Program-made: the position numbers and the translations under genes
NCBI GenBank assembly: GCA_003523085.1
Contig: DPHD01000061.1
Span: 1-21,609, forward strand
From: Oceanospirillaceae bacterium
GTDB lineage: Bacteria; Pseudomonadota; Gammaproteobacteria; Pseudomonadales; Balneatricaceae
Direction of reading: 5' to 3'
DNA length: 21,609 bases
Shown here: positions 7,209-15,928 of the stretch, one piece after another
How positions within the stretch are numbered: position 1 is the first letter of the stretch
Layout of the letters: the number at the start of each line of letters is the position of its first letter
Notes under the pieces: generated by a model
The model's database searches: none
Seen by the model: only the letters and a program-made list of their open reading frames with translations
Told to the model about the DNA's origin: nothing

Positions 7209-8147
7209 ATGAAGAAATTATTAACGGTAGCAGCGGCAGTGGCCATTGGCGCCATGAGCAGCGTTGCTATAGCTGCAGATTACCCAACCAAACCAGTATC
7301 TTTCGTTGTTCCTTTCCCTCCGGGTGACTTGGAAGACGTATTGACACGTATGATTGCTGAAGACTTTCAAGCTGAGCACGGCGTTGCCGCAGCAGTAATT
7401 AACAAGCCAGGCGGTGGCGGTGGTCCATTCCCAGGTGCTGAATTTGTGGCCCAAGCGGATGCCGATGGTACTACTGTAGGTTCCTTTGTAATCGGTGTTC
7501 CAGTTGTAGGACCAAACATTGGTTTTGATTGGTTGGATAAAACCACCTTTGAGCCTTTGGGAATTTTCTTAACCTACCCGTTTGTATTGGCTGCAGCAGG
7601 TGATGCGCCTTACGACACCATTCAAGAAATGGCAGAATATGCCAAGTCAAACGAACTAGTATTGGGCCATTTCGGCGCTCCACTGGCTCCAACACAAGTA
7701 TCTTTTGCTGCTGCTGGTGCACTTGGTTTTGAATGGGGCTCTGACGCCGCTTTCGATATGCTAGATTGCAACACGTTAGCGTCTGGCGATGCGGATATCA
7801 TCAACACCACCATTCAGCTAGTGTTACCTTGCTTGGATAAAGTTAAGGTATTGGCTTCAATTACCAACGAGCGTATTTCTTTGGTGCCTGAAACCCCTAC
7901 TATGGGCGAAATCATTCCACAGCTAGATATCTCTCTATGGAACGGTTTATTCGTTAAAAAAGGTACTTCTGATGCAGTTAAGCAAACCTTGATTGCTTCT
8001 GCTAAAAAGACCATGGCCAGCGAACGTGCGCAACAAGTTGCCAAGAATTCTGGTGCCCTTGTGTACTGGATGGGTGCTGACGAAGCGGCTGCTCAAATCG
8101 ACAAAGATCGTAACACCATGGTTACCATTGGCGAGCTAACGCAATAA
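7209..8147 (+). CDS. tctC: TTT-family periplasmic substrate-binding protein (TctC/Bug)
   Basis: This is the periplasmic receptor of a tripartite tricarboxylate-type secondary transporter, 312 residues including the signal peptide. A Sec signal (MKKLLTVAAAVAIGAM...) ends at AIA before ADYPTKPV, which is the conserved start of mature Bug proteins. KPVSFVVPFPPGDLEDV and INKPGGGGG are the family's ligand-loop positions. The usual PFAPGGxxD form is altered here to PFPPGDLED, so the ligand may be atypical. Two cysteines (DCN and LPCLD) could form a periplasmic disulfide. I chose the ATG at 7209, with GGAGAG just upstream; the start at 7197 would precede this Shine-Dalgarno. It is the first gene of the long plus-strand operon, and the ligand is unknown. 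Confidence 0.92.
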   Translation: MKKLLTVAAAVAIGAMSSVAIAADYPTKPVSFVVPFPPGDLEDVLTRMIAEDFQAEHGVAAAVINKPGGGGGPFPGAEFVAQADADGTTVGSFVIGVPVVGPNIGFDWLDKTTFEPLGIFLTYPFVLAAAGDAPYDTIQEMAEYAKSNELVLGHFGAPLAPTQVSFAAAGALGFEWGSDAAFDMLDCNTLASGDADIINTTIQLVLPCLDKVKVLASITNERISLVPETPTMGEIIPQLDISLWNGLFVKKGTSDAVKQTLIASAKKTMASERAQQVAKNSGALVYWMGADEAAAQIDKDRNTMVTIGELTQ

Positions 8148-8190
8148 GTAATTTGCAGTTAGAGCTTTGCGCATTAATAGCGTAAGGCAG

Positions 8191-8225
8191 CGGCCTGTAG
8201 CTTAATACCTACGGGCCGTTTTGTT
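8191..8225 (+). terminator. Intrinsic terminator/attenuator between tctC and tctB
   Basis: CGGCCTGTAG (8191-8200) pairs with CTACGGGCCG (8209-8218), with one G-U pair and an 8-nt loop, and is followed by TTTTTGTTT. It lies 43 nt after the tctC stop and 29 nt before tctB. It probably lets the abundant binding protein be made in excess over the membrane subunits. Confidence 0.8.
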
Positions 8226-8254
8226 TGATTTTAAGTTAAGTTAAGTGGTTATTT

Positions 8255-8794
8255 ATGAAAGCATCTGGATACCTAACGGGTGAAAAAGCCTTTGCCATTT
8301 TGATGGCCATGCTGAGTGCTTTTTTATTGTACTCGATACCCGAAGAAACAAAGTGGTTTAACGGCATGGGCATCTCCAAACAGCCACGATTCTGGCCTGC
8401 GATGTGCATTGTAGGCTTGAGCGTGTTTACCTTTTTTTATGGGCTTTCTGTATGGATTAAAGCGAACGCGTTAAATTCAAGAGACCGTAGCAGTGTTAAT
8501 GCTGAAATAAGCGAAATGAAACATTGGTTGCGGCCTGCTGAATTTGTTGTGTATTTTTTGGCGTATGTTATTGCTGTGCCATGGTTAGGCTATTTGTTAG
8601 CCACCTTGATCTATTTTTTGCTTATGACCTGGCGCATGGGTTACCGCAATAAATACATGTTGTGGGTTAGTGTGGCCACGGGTTTATTGATTGTGCTGGT
8701 GTTTAAAACCCTATTGCAGGTGAAAGTTAATAGTGGTGCCTGGTACGACTTACTCCCCGACGCATGGGCAACTTTCATGATTATTAACTTTTAA
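8255..8794 (+). CDS. tctB: TTT-family small membrane subunit TctB
   Basis: This is the small inner-membrane subunit of the tripartite transporter. It has 179 residues with about four to five hydrophobic segments (roughly residues 11-28, 47-68, 96-112, 113-127 and 134-153). The sequence is poorly conserved, as is usual for TctB. The call rests on length, topology and position between tctC and tctA, together with the LGYLLATLIYFLLMTWRMGYR segment that resembles the family's second half. Its start is 29 nt after the terminator-like hairpin, and tctA follows 13 nt after its stop. Confidence 0.85.
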   Translation: MKASGYLTGEKAFAILMAMLSAFLLYSIPEETKWFNGMGISKQPRFWPAMCIVGLSVFTFFYGLSVWIKANALNSRDRSSVNAEISEMKHWLRPAEFVVYFLAYVIAVPWLGYLLATLIYFLLMTWRMGYRNKYMLWVSVATGLLIVLVFKTLLQVKVNSGAWYDLLPDAWATFMIINF

Positions 8795-8807
8795 GGGTCG
8801 GCCGAAA

Positions 8808-10307
8808 ATGGACGTTTTACTGCTAAGTTTAGAAATTTTCACCCGTTTAGATGTATGGCTTGCCTTGTTTGTGGGCTCTATAGGTGGCGTTATTATTGGC
8901 GCAATACCTGGCGTTGGTCCGGCTGTTGCTATCGCTATTTTACTGCCTGCCACCTACAGCATGGAGCCTATTGTAGGCATTACCTTGTTGATTGGTATTT
9001 ACGGTGCATCTATGTACGGCGGGGCGATCCCCGCGATTTTGATTAATACCCCAGGCACTCCCGTTAATGCGTTAACAACCTACGATGGCTACGCTATGAC
9101 CAAACAAGGCAGGGCGCGCAGAGCGTTAACCTTGGCTTATTGGTCATCCTTTTTTGGGGGCGTTTTTTCGGTTATTTGTTTAATGCTCATGACCTCTGTG
9201 ATTGCCCAGGTGGCGCCACTGTTTGGCTCTCGAGACATTTTAATGGCGGCGATATTGGGATTGGTGTTAGTGATCGTATCCCACCGTGGTGAGTCTCTTA
9301 TTGCTGGATTGTTAGTGTTTTTAGGCATGTTCATTTCCACTATTGGTATGGAGAGCATTCGCTACACTAAACGCTTTACCTTTGATCAATCGTGGCTCAA
9401 CTCAGGCATGGATTTAATCACCGTTTTGTTGGGTTTGTTTGCTATGTCCCAAGCCTTCGTATTGCTGGTAGGTAAGGATACTAAAGTGACCATGCCCGAC
9501 CTAAAAGGCCAGCCAAAACGAGAAGGCTTTTTTGACTTAATGAAGTATAAAACAGTGGCCGTGATTTCTTCTGCCATGGGCGTCATCATGGGGATTATCC
9601 CCGGTGTAGGCGAGTTTTTGGCACAGTTTTTCTCTTACAATATAGCCAACAATATCTCCAAAAAGCCTGAGCGCTTTGGTAAAGGTGCCCCTGAAGGCAT
9701 TATTGCCTCTGAAGCCGCCAATAATGCAGTGCCTGCGGCCGCTATGATTCCGCTATTAGCCTTAGGTATACCTGGCGAAGCACTCACGGCGATGATGTTG
9801 TCAGTGTTTTACGTGCACTCAATTATCCCTGGGCCTAACTTATTCATTAACCACGCAGACTTTGTTTATGGTCTGTATATGAGCTTGTTTGTGGTTAACG
9901 TGTTGATTATGGGGTTCCTTCTCATTGCAACACGGCCGTTATTAAAGATTATTCAAATTCCCCAGCGTTTCTTAGGCGTGGCGATTATGGGTTTGTCTTT
10001 TGTGGGTGTTTACTCACTCCGTAACTCGTTAGTGGATTGTATGATATGTGCCGCTTTTGGTATTTTTGGTTATATATTAAGACGCTTAAACATGCCCATC
10101 GTGCCCATTATCTTAGGCATGGTTTTAGGTAATATTATGGAACAAAAGTTCCGCGCCGGTATGGCCCGAGTATCGGATTTTGGTGACTTCATAGATCGGC
10201 CTATTTCTTTTTCCATTTTTGTAATCATCATGATCGTATTGATAGTTCATGCTCGCAATCTATGGCGTAATTATCGCCCTAACAATACTTCTGCCAAAAG
10301 CCAATAA
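8808..10307 (+). CDS. tctA: TTT-family large permease TctA
   Basis: This is the large inner-membrane permease of the tripartite tricarboxylate-type transporter. The product has 499 residues with about ten or more hydrophobic segments. Diagnostic motifs are IGAIPGVGPAVAIAILLP near residues 30-47 and INTPGTPVNALTTYDGYAM near 79-97. The second half holds a pseudo-repeat, with GIIPGVGEF and later AVPAAAMIPLLALGIPGEA. Together with TctB and TctC it should import a carboxylate or a related small anion driven by an ion gradient. The aldehyde dehydrogenase gene follows after 18 nt, so transport and oxidation are probably co-expressed. Confidence 0.95.
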   Translation: MDVLLLSLEIFTRLDVWLALFVGSIGGVIIGAIPGVGPAVAIAILLPATYSMEPIVGITLLIGIYGASMYGGAIPAILINTPGTPVNALTTYDGYAMTKQGRARRALTLAYWSSFFGGVFSVICLMLMTSVIAQVAPLFGSRDILMAAILGLVLVIVSHRGESLIAGLLVFLGMFISTIGMESIRYTKRFTFDQSWLNSGMDLITVLLGLFAMSQAFVLLVGKDTKVTMPDLKGQPKREGFFDLMKYKTVAVISSAMGVIMGIIPGVGEFLAQFFSYNIANNISKKPERFGKGAPEGIIASEAANNAVPAAAMIPLLALGIPGEALTAMMLSVFYVHSIIPGPNLFINHADFVYGLYMSLFVVNVLIMGFLLIATRPLLKIIQIPQRFLGVAIMGLSFVGVYSLRNSLVDCMICAAFGIFGYILRRLNMPIVPIILGMVLGNIMEQKFRAGMARVSDFGDFIDRPISFSIFVIIMIVLIVHARNLWRNYRPNNTSAKSQ

Positions 10308-10325
10308 CACAGATTAAGGACACCC

Positions 10326-11804
10326 ATGCAACAACAAATTGACACATTAAAAGCCCAGTCTGTGGCACCGCAGCAATTGTTTATCAATGGCCAATGGCAA
10401 GCAGGAACGGGTACTCAGCTAGACGTGGTTTCACCCATAGATGGCCAGGTCATAACGACTATCGAAAGAGCCAGCCGCGCTGACATGCAGGCTGCCATTA
10501 AAGCTGCTCGACAATCTTTTGACGATGGTCGCTGGGCCAATCAAGCCCCCGCAGCACGCAAACAAGTGTTGTTGAAGTTGGCTGACTTGATCCAACATCA
10601 TGCCTTGGAATTGGCGGTGTTAGGCGTGCGTGACAATGGTACCGAAATTAATATGGCGATTAAAGCGGAACCGGGCTCTGCGGCTGCCACCTTTCAATAT
10701 TACGCCGAAGCCATTGATAAGGTTTATGGCGAAATTGCCCCAACTGCAACTAACTTTTTAGGCTTAATCCACAAACAACCTGTAGGTGTGGTTGGTGCCA
10801 TTGTACCGTGGAATATGCCGCTCATGATTGGGGCATGGAAAATAGCACCGGCTTTGGCGGCGGGTAACTCGGTGGTCATTAAACCTGCAGAGGAAGCCAG
10901 CCTGACGTTACTACGCTTAGCCCAGTTGGCATCTGAAGCGGGTCTACCCGATGGTGTATTAAATGTGGTCACCGGCCAAGGCGCTGTAGTGGGTGAAGAA
11001 CTGGCTCTGTCGATGGAGGTGGATGTATTGGTATTCACCGGTTCTGGTAATACTGGCCGACGTCTGCTGGAGTATTCGGCCCGCTCAAACATGAAACGCT
11101 GTTACCTTGAGTTAGGTGGTAAGTCTGCCAACATCATTTTTGCCGACGCGCCCGATTTAGATCAAGCGGCTTTGGGCGCCGCCATGGCGATATTTAGGAA
11201 CTCGGGTCAAATATGTATTTCTGGTTCGCGTTTGTTGGTAGAAAACATCATTCACGACGAATTTGTGGCCAAAGTTGCGCAGCATGCCGAAAACCTACGG
11301 GTGGGCAATCCATTAGATTTAACGTCTCAAGTTGGGGCCATTAATTCGCAACGCCAGTTAACGAGCAATTTGGAATTTGTAGCTAAGGCCCACGTAGAGG
11401 GAGCACAATTGGTCACCGGCGGCCAGCAAATCCTGCAGCCATCGGGCGGCTATTATATGCAACCCACCATTTTTACTGGGGTAGAATCTCATCATCATTT
11501 AGCCCGCGCAGAGGTGTTTGGCCCGGTACTTGGGGTGACGCCGTTCGCCACGGAAGCCGAGGCGGTGGCCTTAGCCAACGATTGTGACTACGGACTAGCA
11601 GGGGCCGCATGGACCAACGATTTAGGCCGTGCGCATCGTATGATTAAAGCTGTCAACACCGGCGGCATGTTTATCAATACCTATGGTGGATCAGATGCTA
11701 CCATGCCCTTAGGCGGGGTGAAGCAATCGGGTAACGGGGTCGATAAAAGTTTGCATGCCATGGATAAATACATCAACTTAAAAACCGCGTGGATTCAACT
11801 TTAA
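10326..11804 (+). CDS. NAD(P)-dependent aldehyde dehydrogenase
   Basis: This 492-residue aldehyde dehydrogenase oxidises an aldehyde to its acid in the cytoplasm. Conserved features are PWNMP with the oxyanion asparagine (Asn163), KPAEEASLT and FTGSGNTG in the cofactor fold, and LELGGKS carrying the general base (Glu262). The catalytic cysteine is Cys297 in NSGQICISGSR, and EVFGPV lies near the C-terminus. The architecture resembles the PuuC/betaine-aldehyde type, which often acts on aminoaldehydes or small aliphatic aldehydes. It lies in the plus-strand operon upstream of a predicted kinase/phospho-lyase pair whose expected product is an aldehyde, so it is a natural next step in that route. 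This substrate assignment is inference. Confidence 0.94.
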   Translation: MQQQIDTLKAQSVAPQQLFINGQWQAGTGTQLDVVSPIDGQVITTIERASRADMQAAIKAARQSFDDGRWANQAPAARKQVLLKLADLIQHHALELAVLGVRDNGTEINMAIKAEPGSAAATFQYYAEAIDKVYGEIAPTATNFLGLIHKQPVGVVGAIVPWNMPLMIGAWKIAPALAAGNSVVIKPAEEASLTLLRLAQLASEAGLPDGVLNVVTGQGAVVGEELALSMEVDVLVFTGSGNTGRRLLEYSARSNMKRCYLELGGKSANIIFADAPDLDQAALGAAMAIFRNSGQICISGSRLLVENIIHDEFVAKVAQHAENLRVGNPLDLTSQVGAINSQRQLTSNLEFVAKAHVEGAQLVTGGQQILQPSGGYYMQPTIFTGVESHHHLARAEVFGPVLGVTPFATEAEAVALANDCDYGLAGAAWTNDLGRAHRMIKAVNTGGMFINTYGGSDATMPLGGVKQSGNGVDKSLHAMDKYINLKTAWIQL

Positions 11805-11825
11805 TATAAGGGCGGCTGCAAAATA

Positions 11826-13073
11826 ATGACTAATACAATTCTGTTGATAGGCACATACGACACCAAAAATGCCGAACTAGAGTATATGGCCCAGTGCATA
11901 CGCGGCCAAAGTGGTGCAGTACTGACTATGGACGTGAGTGTCTTAGGGGAAGCCGAACAGGCCACCGACATCAGTAAACATCAGGTGGCCCGAGCTGCGG
12001 GATCCAGTATTCAAGCCGCCATCGACTCAGGCGACGAAAATTTTGCCATGCAGATCATGTCCCAAGGCTCAACCCTACTTGCCAGCCAACTGTGCGCGGA
12101 AGGTAAGTTTGATGGGGTGCTGGTGTTGGGCGGTAGCATGGGTACAGACCTTGCCTTAGATGTGTGTCAAAGTTTACCTCTAGGTGTGCCTAAATATGTG
12201 GTCTCAACCGTGGCCTTTTCTCCCATGATTGATGCGGCAAGGCTTGCTGCAGACATTCAAATGATCCTGTGGGCTGGCGGTTTATATGGCCTCAATAGCA
12301 TTTGTAAATCCTCTTTAAGTCAGGCCGCTGGTGCCGTATTGGGCGCTGCCCGAGCGGTAGAGCCACCCGCCACAGACCGGCCCTTAATCGGCATGACCAG
12401 TTTGGGCTCCTCTTGCCTCAAATACATGAAAACCCTAAAACCCGAATTAGAAGCCCGCGGTTTTGAGTTGGTGGTATTTCATGCCACCGGCATGGGTGGC
12501 ATGGCCTTTGAAAGCATGGCGGCCCAAGGGCGTTTTGTTTGTGTGATGGACTTTTGTCTGCAAGAAGTATGTAATCATATGGCTGGTTCTGCCATCAACT
12601 CTGGGCCGCAGCGTATGTTAAGTGCCGGTGCGGCTGGCATTCCTCAATTGATTGCACCAGGCAGCGTGGACTTGTTGGATTTTCCCGGTTGGCAAAATGT
12701 TGCAGAACGTTACCCAGACAGACCCACCCACGCCCATAACCGCTTAATACACTGTCTAGTGAGTACCGTAGAAGAGCGACAAGCTCAAGCCAGAGAGTTT
12801 GTTAAAAGGCTGCAGCAGGCACCGCTTGACGCCTTGGCGCCCGTGCATATGATATTACCTGAGCAAGGCATTGAAGAGTGGGATAGAGAGGGTCAAGACC
12901 TCCATGATCCTGTAGGTCAGGGGGCGTTTGTAACAGAAATTCAGCGCCTACTACCCACTGAACAAGTTGCATTGAGTAGTATTGACGCCCATATTAATGA
13001 TGCAGCATTCTGCCAAACGGTGTTGACCATCTTTGACGCGTGGGTTGAACAGGGCATTGTCAAACAGGGTTAG
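11826..13073 (+). CDS. UPF0261 / Tm-1-like ATP-binding domain protein
   Basis: The product is 415 residues long and of the UPF0261 family, which is related to the N-terminal ATP-binding domain of plant Tm-1. The N-terminus MTNTILLIGTYDTKNAELEYM is characteristic. Conserved glycine-rich turns follow (GVLVLGGSMGTDLA; IGMTSLGSSCLKYM; VVFHATGMGGMAFE), as does SAGAAGIPQLIAPGSVDLL. The bacterial function is not established, so I do not assign a reaction. Its gene sits 21 nt after the aldehyde dehydrogenase gene and 4 nt before the AGXT2L-type enzyme. It is therefore embedded in a catabolic operon and likely contributes an ATP-using step or a ligand-handling step there. Confidence 0.88.
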   Translation: MTNTILLIGTYDTKNAELEYMAQCIRGQSGAVLTMDVSVLGEAEQATDISKHQVARAAGSSIQAAIDSGDENFAMQIMSQGSTLLASQLCAEGKFDGVLVLGGSMGTDLALDVCQSLPLGVPKYVVSTVAFSPMIDAARLAADIQMILWAGGLYGLNSICKSSLSQAAGAVLGAARAVEPPATDRPLIGMTSLGSSCLKYMKTLKPELEARGFELVVFHATGMGGMAFESMAAQGRFVCVMDFCLQEVCNHMAGSAINSGPQRMLSAGAAGIPQLIAPGSVDLLDFPGWQNVAERYPDRPTHAHNRLIHCLVSTVEERQAQAREFVKRLQQAPLDALAPVHMILPEQGIEEWDREGQDLHDPVGQGAFVTEIQRLLPTEQVALSSIDAHINDAAFCQTVLTIFDAWVEQGIVKQG

Positions 13074-13077
13074 TAAT

Positions 13078-14391
13078 ATGGGCACACACAGTAAGCCACC
13101 GAGTACTAATAATTTATTACAACGCCGAGCTAAGCTGCTTGGGCCTAATGTGCCTACCTTTTACGAACAGCCGTTACATTTGGTTAAGGGCGATGGCGTG
13201 TGGGTGTGGGATGCCCAAGGCCGCAAATACCTCGACTGTTATAACAACGTGCCCCACGTCGGCCATTGTCACCCGCAAGTGGTGGAGGCTATTTACCAGC
13301 AGGCCAGTACCTTAAATACCCACACTCGATATTTGCACGAAACCATACTCGACTATATAGAGCAGCTATTGGCGACCTTTGATGCGCCATTTGCGAGTGT
13401 CATCATGACCTGTACGGGCTCTGAGGCCAACGACATTGCCTTGCGTATGGCCGAGGCAGTGACGGGCAAGCGTGGGGTTATTGCCACTGATCACACGTAT
13501 CACGGCAACACCACGGCGGTATCCCAGCTGAGTAAAAATATGCCCCCCTTAGGGGGTTATGGCAAGCATGTGCGTCACGTGCCAGCGCCAGACAGTTACC
13601 GCCCTTTAGGGGGGCAAACTGGCACGGCCCATGGATTGGCGTTTGCCCATCAAGTACAACTAAAAATTGACGAGCTTGAAGCCAGCGGTGTGGGTTTTTC
13701 TAGTCTCATTATTTGTCCGTATTTTGCCAACGAGGGGTTTCCCGACCTACAACAAGGATTTTTGGAACCGGTGCAAAAGGTGGTTAAAAAGGCTGGAGGA
13801 GTCATTATTGCAGATGAGGTGCAGCCCGGTTTTGGCCGCCTTGGATCGCACATGTGGGGCCATCAACGCATTGGCTTAACGCCTGACATTGTCACCTTAG
13901 GCAAACCCATTGCTAATGGGCATCCGGTGGGTGCAGTGGTTACCAGTAGCGACATCATGCAGCGATTTAGAACCGAGTTTAAGTATTTTAACACTTTTGG
14001 TGGTAATCCTGTGTCTTGTGCGGCTGCCTTAGCAACGCTGAACGTGTTACAACAAGAGCAGTTAATGGACAATGCCCATACCATGGGTGCCTACACTAAA
14101 CACGGCTTGCAACAGTTGACTAAAAAGTACGATTTTATAGGTGACGTAAGGGGTGCGGGTTTGTTTTTTGGTGCCGAAATGGTGCTCGACCAACGGCTTA
14201 AGACGCCAGCAACCGATTTTACCAATCGAGTCGCCAATGCCATGCGCCAAGAAGGTGTGTTGTTGAATAAACTGGGCATTCACTATAACACCTTAAAAAT
14301 TAGGCCACCGATGTGTTTCAGCCGTGAACATGCAGATTTGTTATTACAAACCTTAGATCGGGTGTTAGCAACAACACCCCTACATGTTTAA
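13078..14391 (+). CDS. AGXT2L-type class III PLP enzyme, candidate amino-alcohol-phosphate phospho-lyase
   Basis: This 437-residue PLP enzyme looks, by recalled sequence pattern, like the animal AGXT2L1/AGXT2L2 group (ethanolamine-phosphate and phosphohydroxylysine phospho-lyases). Shared segments include YLDCYNNVPHVGHCHP, NTHTRYLHE, DHTYHGN, HVPAPDSYR, IADEVQPGFGR (Asp246), TLGKPIANGHPVGAVV with the Schiff-base Lys276, KYFNTFGGNPVSC, and LKIRPPMCF. In that group the reaction is elimination of phosphate and ammonia from an O-phosphorylated amino alcohol, giving an aldehyde. The ATG at 13078 has AGGG upstream and gives the expected N-terminus; the earlier start at 13033 would overlap UPF0261. 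The kinase gene begins within its stop codon (TAATG), strongly supporting a kinase/lyase pair. An ordinary omega-transaminase remains possible. Confidence 0.85.
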   Translation: MGTHSKPPSTNNLLQRRAKLLGPNVPTFYEQPLHLVKGDGVWVWDAQGRKYLDCYNNVPHVGHCHPQVVEAIYQQASTLNTHTRYLHETILDYIEQLLATFDAPFASVIMTCTGSEANDIALRMAEAVTGKRGVIATDHTYHGNTTAVSQLSKNMPPLGGYGKHVRHVPAPDSYRPLGGQTGTAHGLAFAHQVQLKIDELEASGVGFSSLIICPYFANEGFPDLQQGFLEPVQKVVKKAGGVIIADEVQPGFGRLGSHMWGHQRIGLTPDIVTLGKPIANGHPVGAVVTSSDIMQRFRTEFKYFNTFGGNPVSCAAALATLNVLQQEQLMDNAHTMGAYTKHGLQQLTKKYDFIGDVRGAGLFFGAEMVLDQRLKTPATDFTNRVANAMRQEGVLLNKLGIHYNTLKIRPPMCFSREHADLLLQTLDRVLATTPLHV

Positions 14392-15335
14392 TGTTGCCCC
14401 TGGCAACCACTGCAAGTGGGCTTTGGGGCTTCAATTTGGCCACCATAACATTGGTGGCCCAAAGGGAAAACACGACCTTTAAGGTGACTACAACCCAGAA
14501 CCACCATTACGCTTTGCGCATACATAGGCCAGGCTACCGTGAACTGCCTCAACTCCAAGCCGAACTCCAATGGATACAGCATTTGTTCGCACAGGGCCTC
14601 GCTGTGCCAGCACCGGTTGCGTCATTGCATGGTCGCTTGGTAGAGCAGCAAGACGGCTATTGCGTCAGTGTATTGCAATGGCTAGCAGGTCAACCCATGG
14701 GTCAGGCCGGCGTGCCATTACAACTGCATCAACCTGAGCAGGTGTTATACACCTTAGGTCAAGGTATGGCTGAACTCCATACAGCGTCGGACAACTGGAC
14801 GGGCTCTAGAAGGCTTGCAAGGCCCAGCTGGGATATCGATGGCTTATTGGGTGAAACGCCAGTTTGGGGCGCATTTTGGCAAAACCCCTTATTAACAAGT
14901 CGCCAAAAGCAACTGTTCGAGACGACGCGACTTGAGATAAAGAACAGCCTGATGCAGTGTGGCCAAGATCTCAATTATGGTCTTATTCATGCTGATCTAG
15001 TGCGCGAAAATATTATGTTGCACCAACATCAACTGCAGTTTATCGACTTTGACGACAGTGGTTTTGGGTTCAGGTTGTTTGAGTTGGCTACTTGCTTATT
15101 AGCCAACGCCAATGAGCCCGATTATGAGACATTAAAAACCCAACTTATAGCCGGCTATCACAGCGTAAGGCCCCTTGATGTGACTCATTTACAGCTATTT
15201 ATTATGCTTAGGGCACTTACTTATGTGGGTTGGGTCGTGCCCCGGTTGCATGAGCAAGGTGGCCCTGCAAGGTGCCAACGATTTATACAACGGGCCGAGC
15301 TATTGTGTGAGCAGTATGACCGCACCAAGCATTAG
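14391..15335 (+). CDS. APH-fold small-molecule kinase, candidate amino-alcohol kinase
   Basis: This is a 314-residue kinase of the aminoglycoside phosphotransferase/homoserine-kinase-II/RdoA fold. The Brenner motif is HADLVREN (His200, Asp202, Asn207), and the metal-binding segment is IDFDDSGFG (Asp219). The N-lobe has YALRIHRPGYRE, and LAVPAPV precedes the hinge, as in RdoA-like proteins. Its ATG overlaps the stop of the PLP gene by one base. Hydroxylysine kinase and bacterial aminopropanol or ethanolamine kinases belong to this broad fold and act just before a phospho-lyase of the kind encoded upstream. I therefore predict ATP-dependent O-phosphorylation of an amino alcohol. The exact acceptor is not visible from sequence. 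Confidence 0.82.
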   Translation: MLPLATTASGLWGFNLATITLVAQRENTTFKVTTTQNHHYALRIHRPGYRELPQLQAELQWIQHLFAQGLAVPAPVASLHGRLVEQQDGYCVSVLQWLAGQPMGQAGVPLQLHQPEQVLYTLGQGMAELHTASDNWTGSRRLARPSWDIDGLLGETPVWGAFWQNPLLTSRQKQLFETTRLEIKNSLMQCGQDLNYGLIHADLVRENIMLHQHQLQFIDFDDSGFGFRLFELATCLLANANEPDYETLKTQLIAGYHSVRPLDVTHLQLFIMLRALTYVGWVVPRLHEQGGPARCQRFIQRAELLCEQYDRTKH

Positions 15336-15366
15336 CGATAATCAATAAAAATATGGCATCGTAGTT

Positions 15367-15751
15367 ATGAATAACTCACCTTGGAGCACGTTTACTGGCT
15401 CAGATCTCAGTGCGATGTCGGCTTATGAGGTGGTGGCTCTGTTACGTAATGGCGAAGTGTCATCTAATGAATTAGTGGACCTCAGCGCACAACGAATAAC
15501 GGCCGTGGAACCCCATGTAAATGCCATGCCGACGATTTGTCCTGAATTAGCTGCTGCGGCTGGCCAGCGTTGGAGTCAAGCCCCAGTAGTCAAGTGAGGT
15601 TGGCTGTTTAGCGGGTTTGCCGATTGGAATAAAAGACCTCAATGCCGTCAAAGGGGTACGTAGCACCTGGGGTTCAGTGGGTTTAAAAGATCATATTCCT
15701 GATCACAGTGACTACTTTGTTGAGCGTTTAGAGAAGCGCGGCGCCATTGTT
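15367..15751 (+). pseudogene. Amidase-signature enzyme, frameshifted and truncated
   Basis: The N-terminal part (SAYEVVALLRNGEVSSNELVDLSAQRI, then EPHVNAMPT) and the later LAGLPIGIKDLNAVKGVRSTWGS are typical of amidase-signature hydrolases. The IKD contains the expected catalytic lysine. The two parts are in different frames: the first ends at a TGA at 15595-15597, and the second is open only from 15590. A one-base-class frameshift therefore splits the gene. After ERLEKRGAIV (ending about 15751) the amidase pattern stops, and the serine-containing GGSSGG region and C-terminal half are absent. From 15752 to 15928 I see only short open fragments in different frames and no recognisable gene. The remnant lies 31 nt after the kinase gene and may once have been the last gene of that operon. 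Confidence 0.85.
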
Positions 15752-15928
15752 CTGTGGCCAGGGCCGTTGAACAGGCCATGGGTGGTGCTCTTGGCCCTAT
15801 CGACCCTTACACACTCAAGGCTAAATAGCGCAGCAGACTTACTCCTTAAAACCTGTCGAGGGTGTTTATGGGGCTTTGGTAAGCTGCTATCATGAGTATC
15901 TATTTCAGGTCCAAAAAGTCCATATTGT

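Noticed and set aside
13078..14391. 4-aminobutyrate or acetylornithine aminotransferase assignment
   Set aside because: The segments YLDCYNNVPHVGHCHP, YFNTFGGNPVSC and LKIRPPMCF fit the AGXT2L group better, and an APH-fold kinase overlaps the gene.
15617..15895. Treating the second amidase fragment as an independent small gene
   Set aside because: It begins inside an amidase motif (GLPIGIKD), has no own start signal, and loses similarity after about 45 residues.
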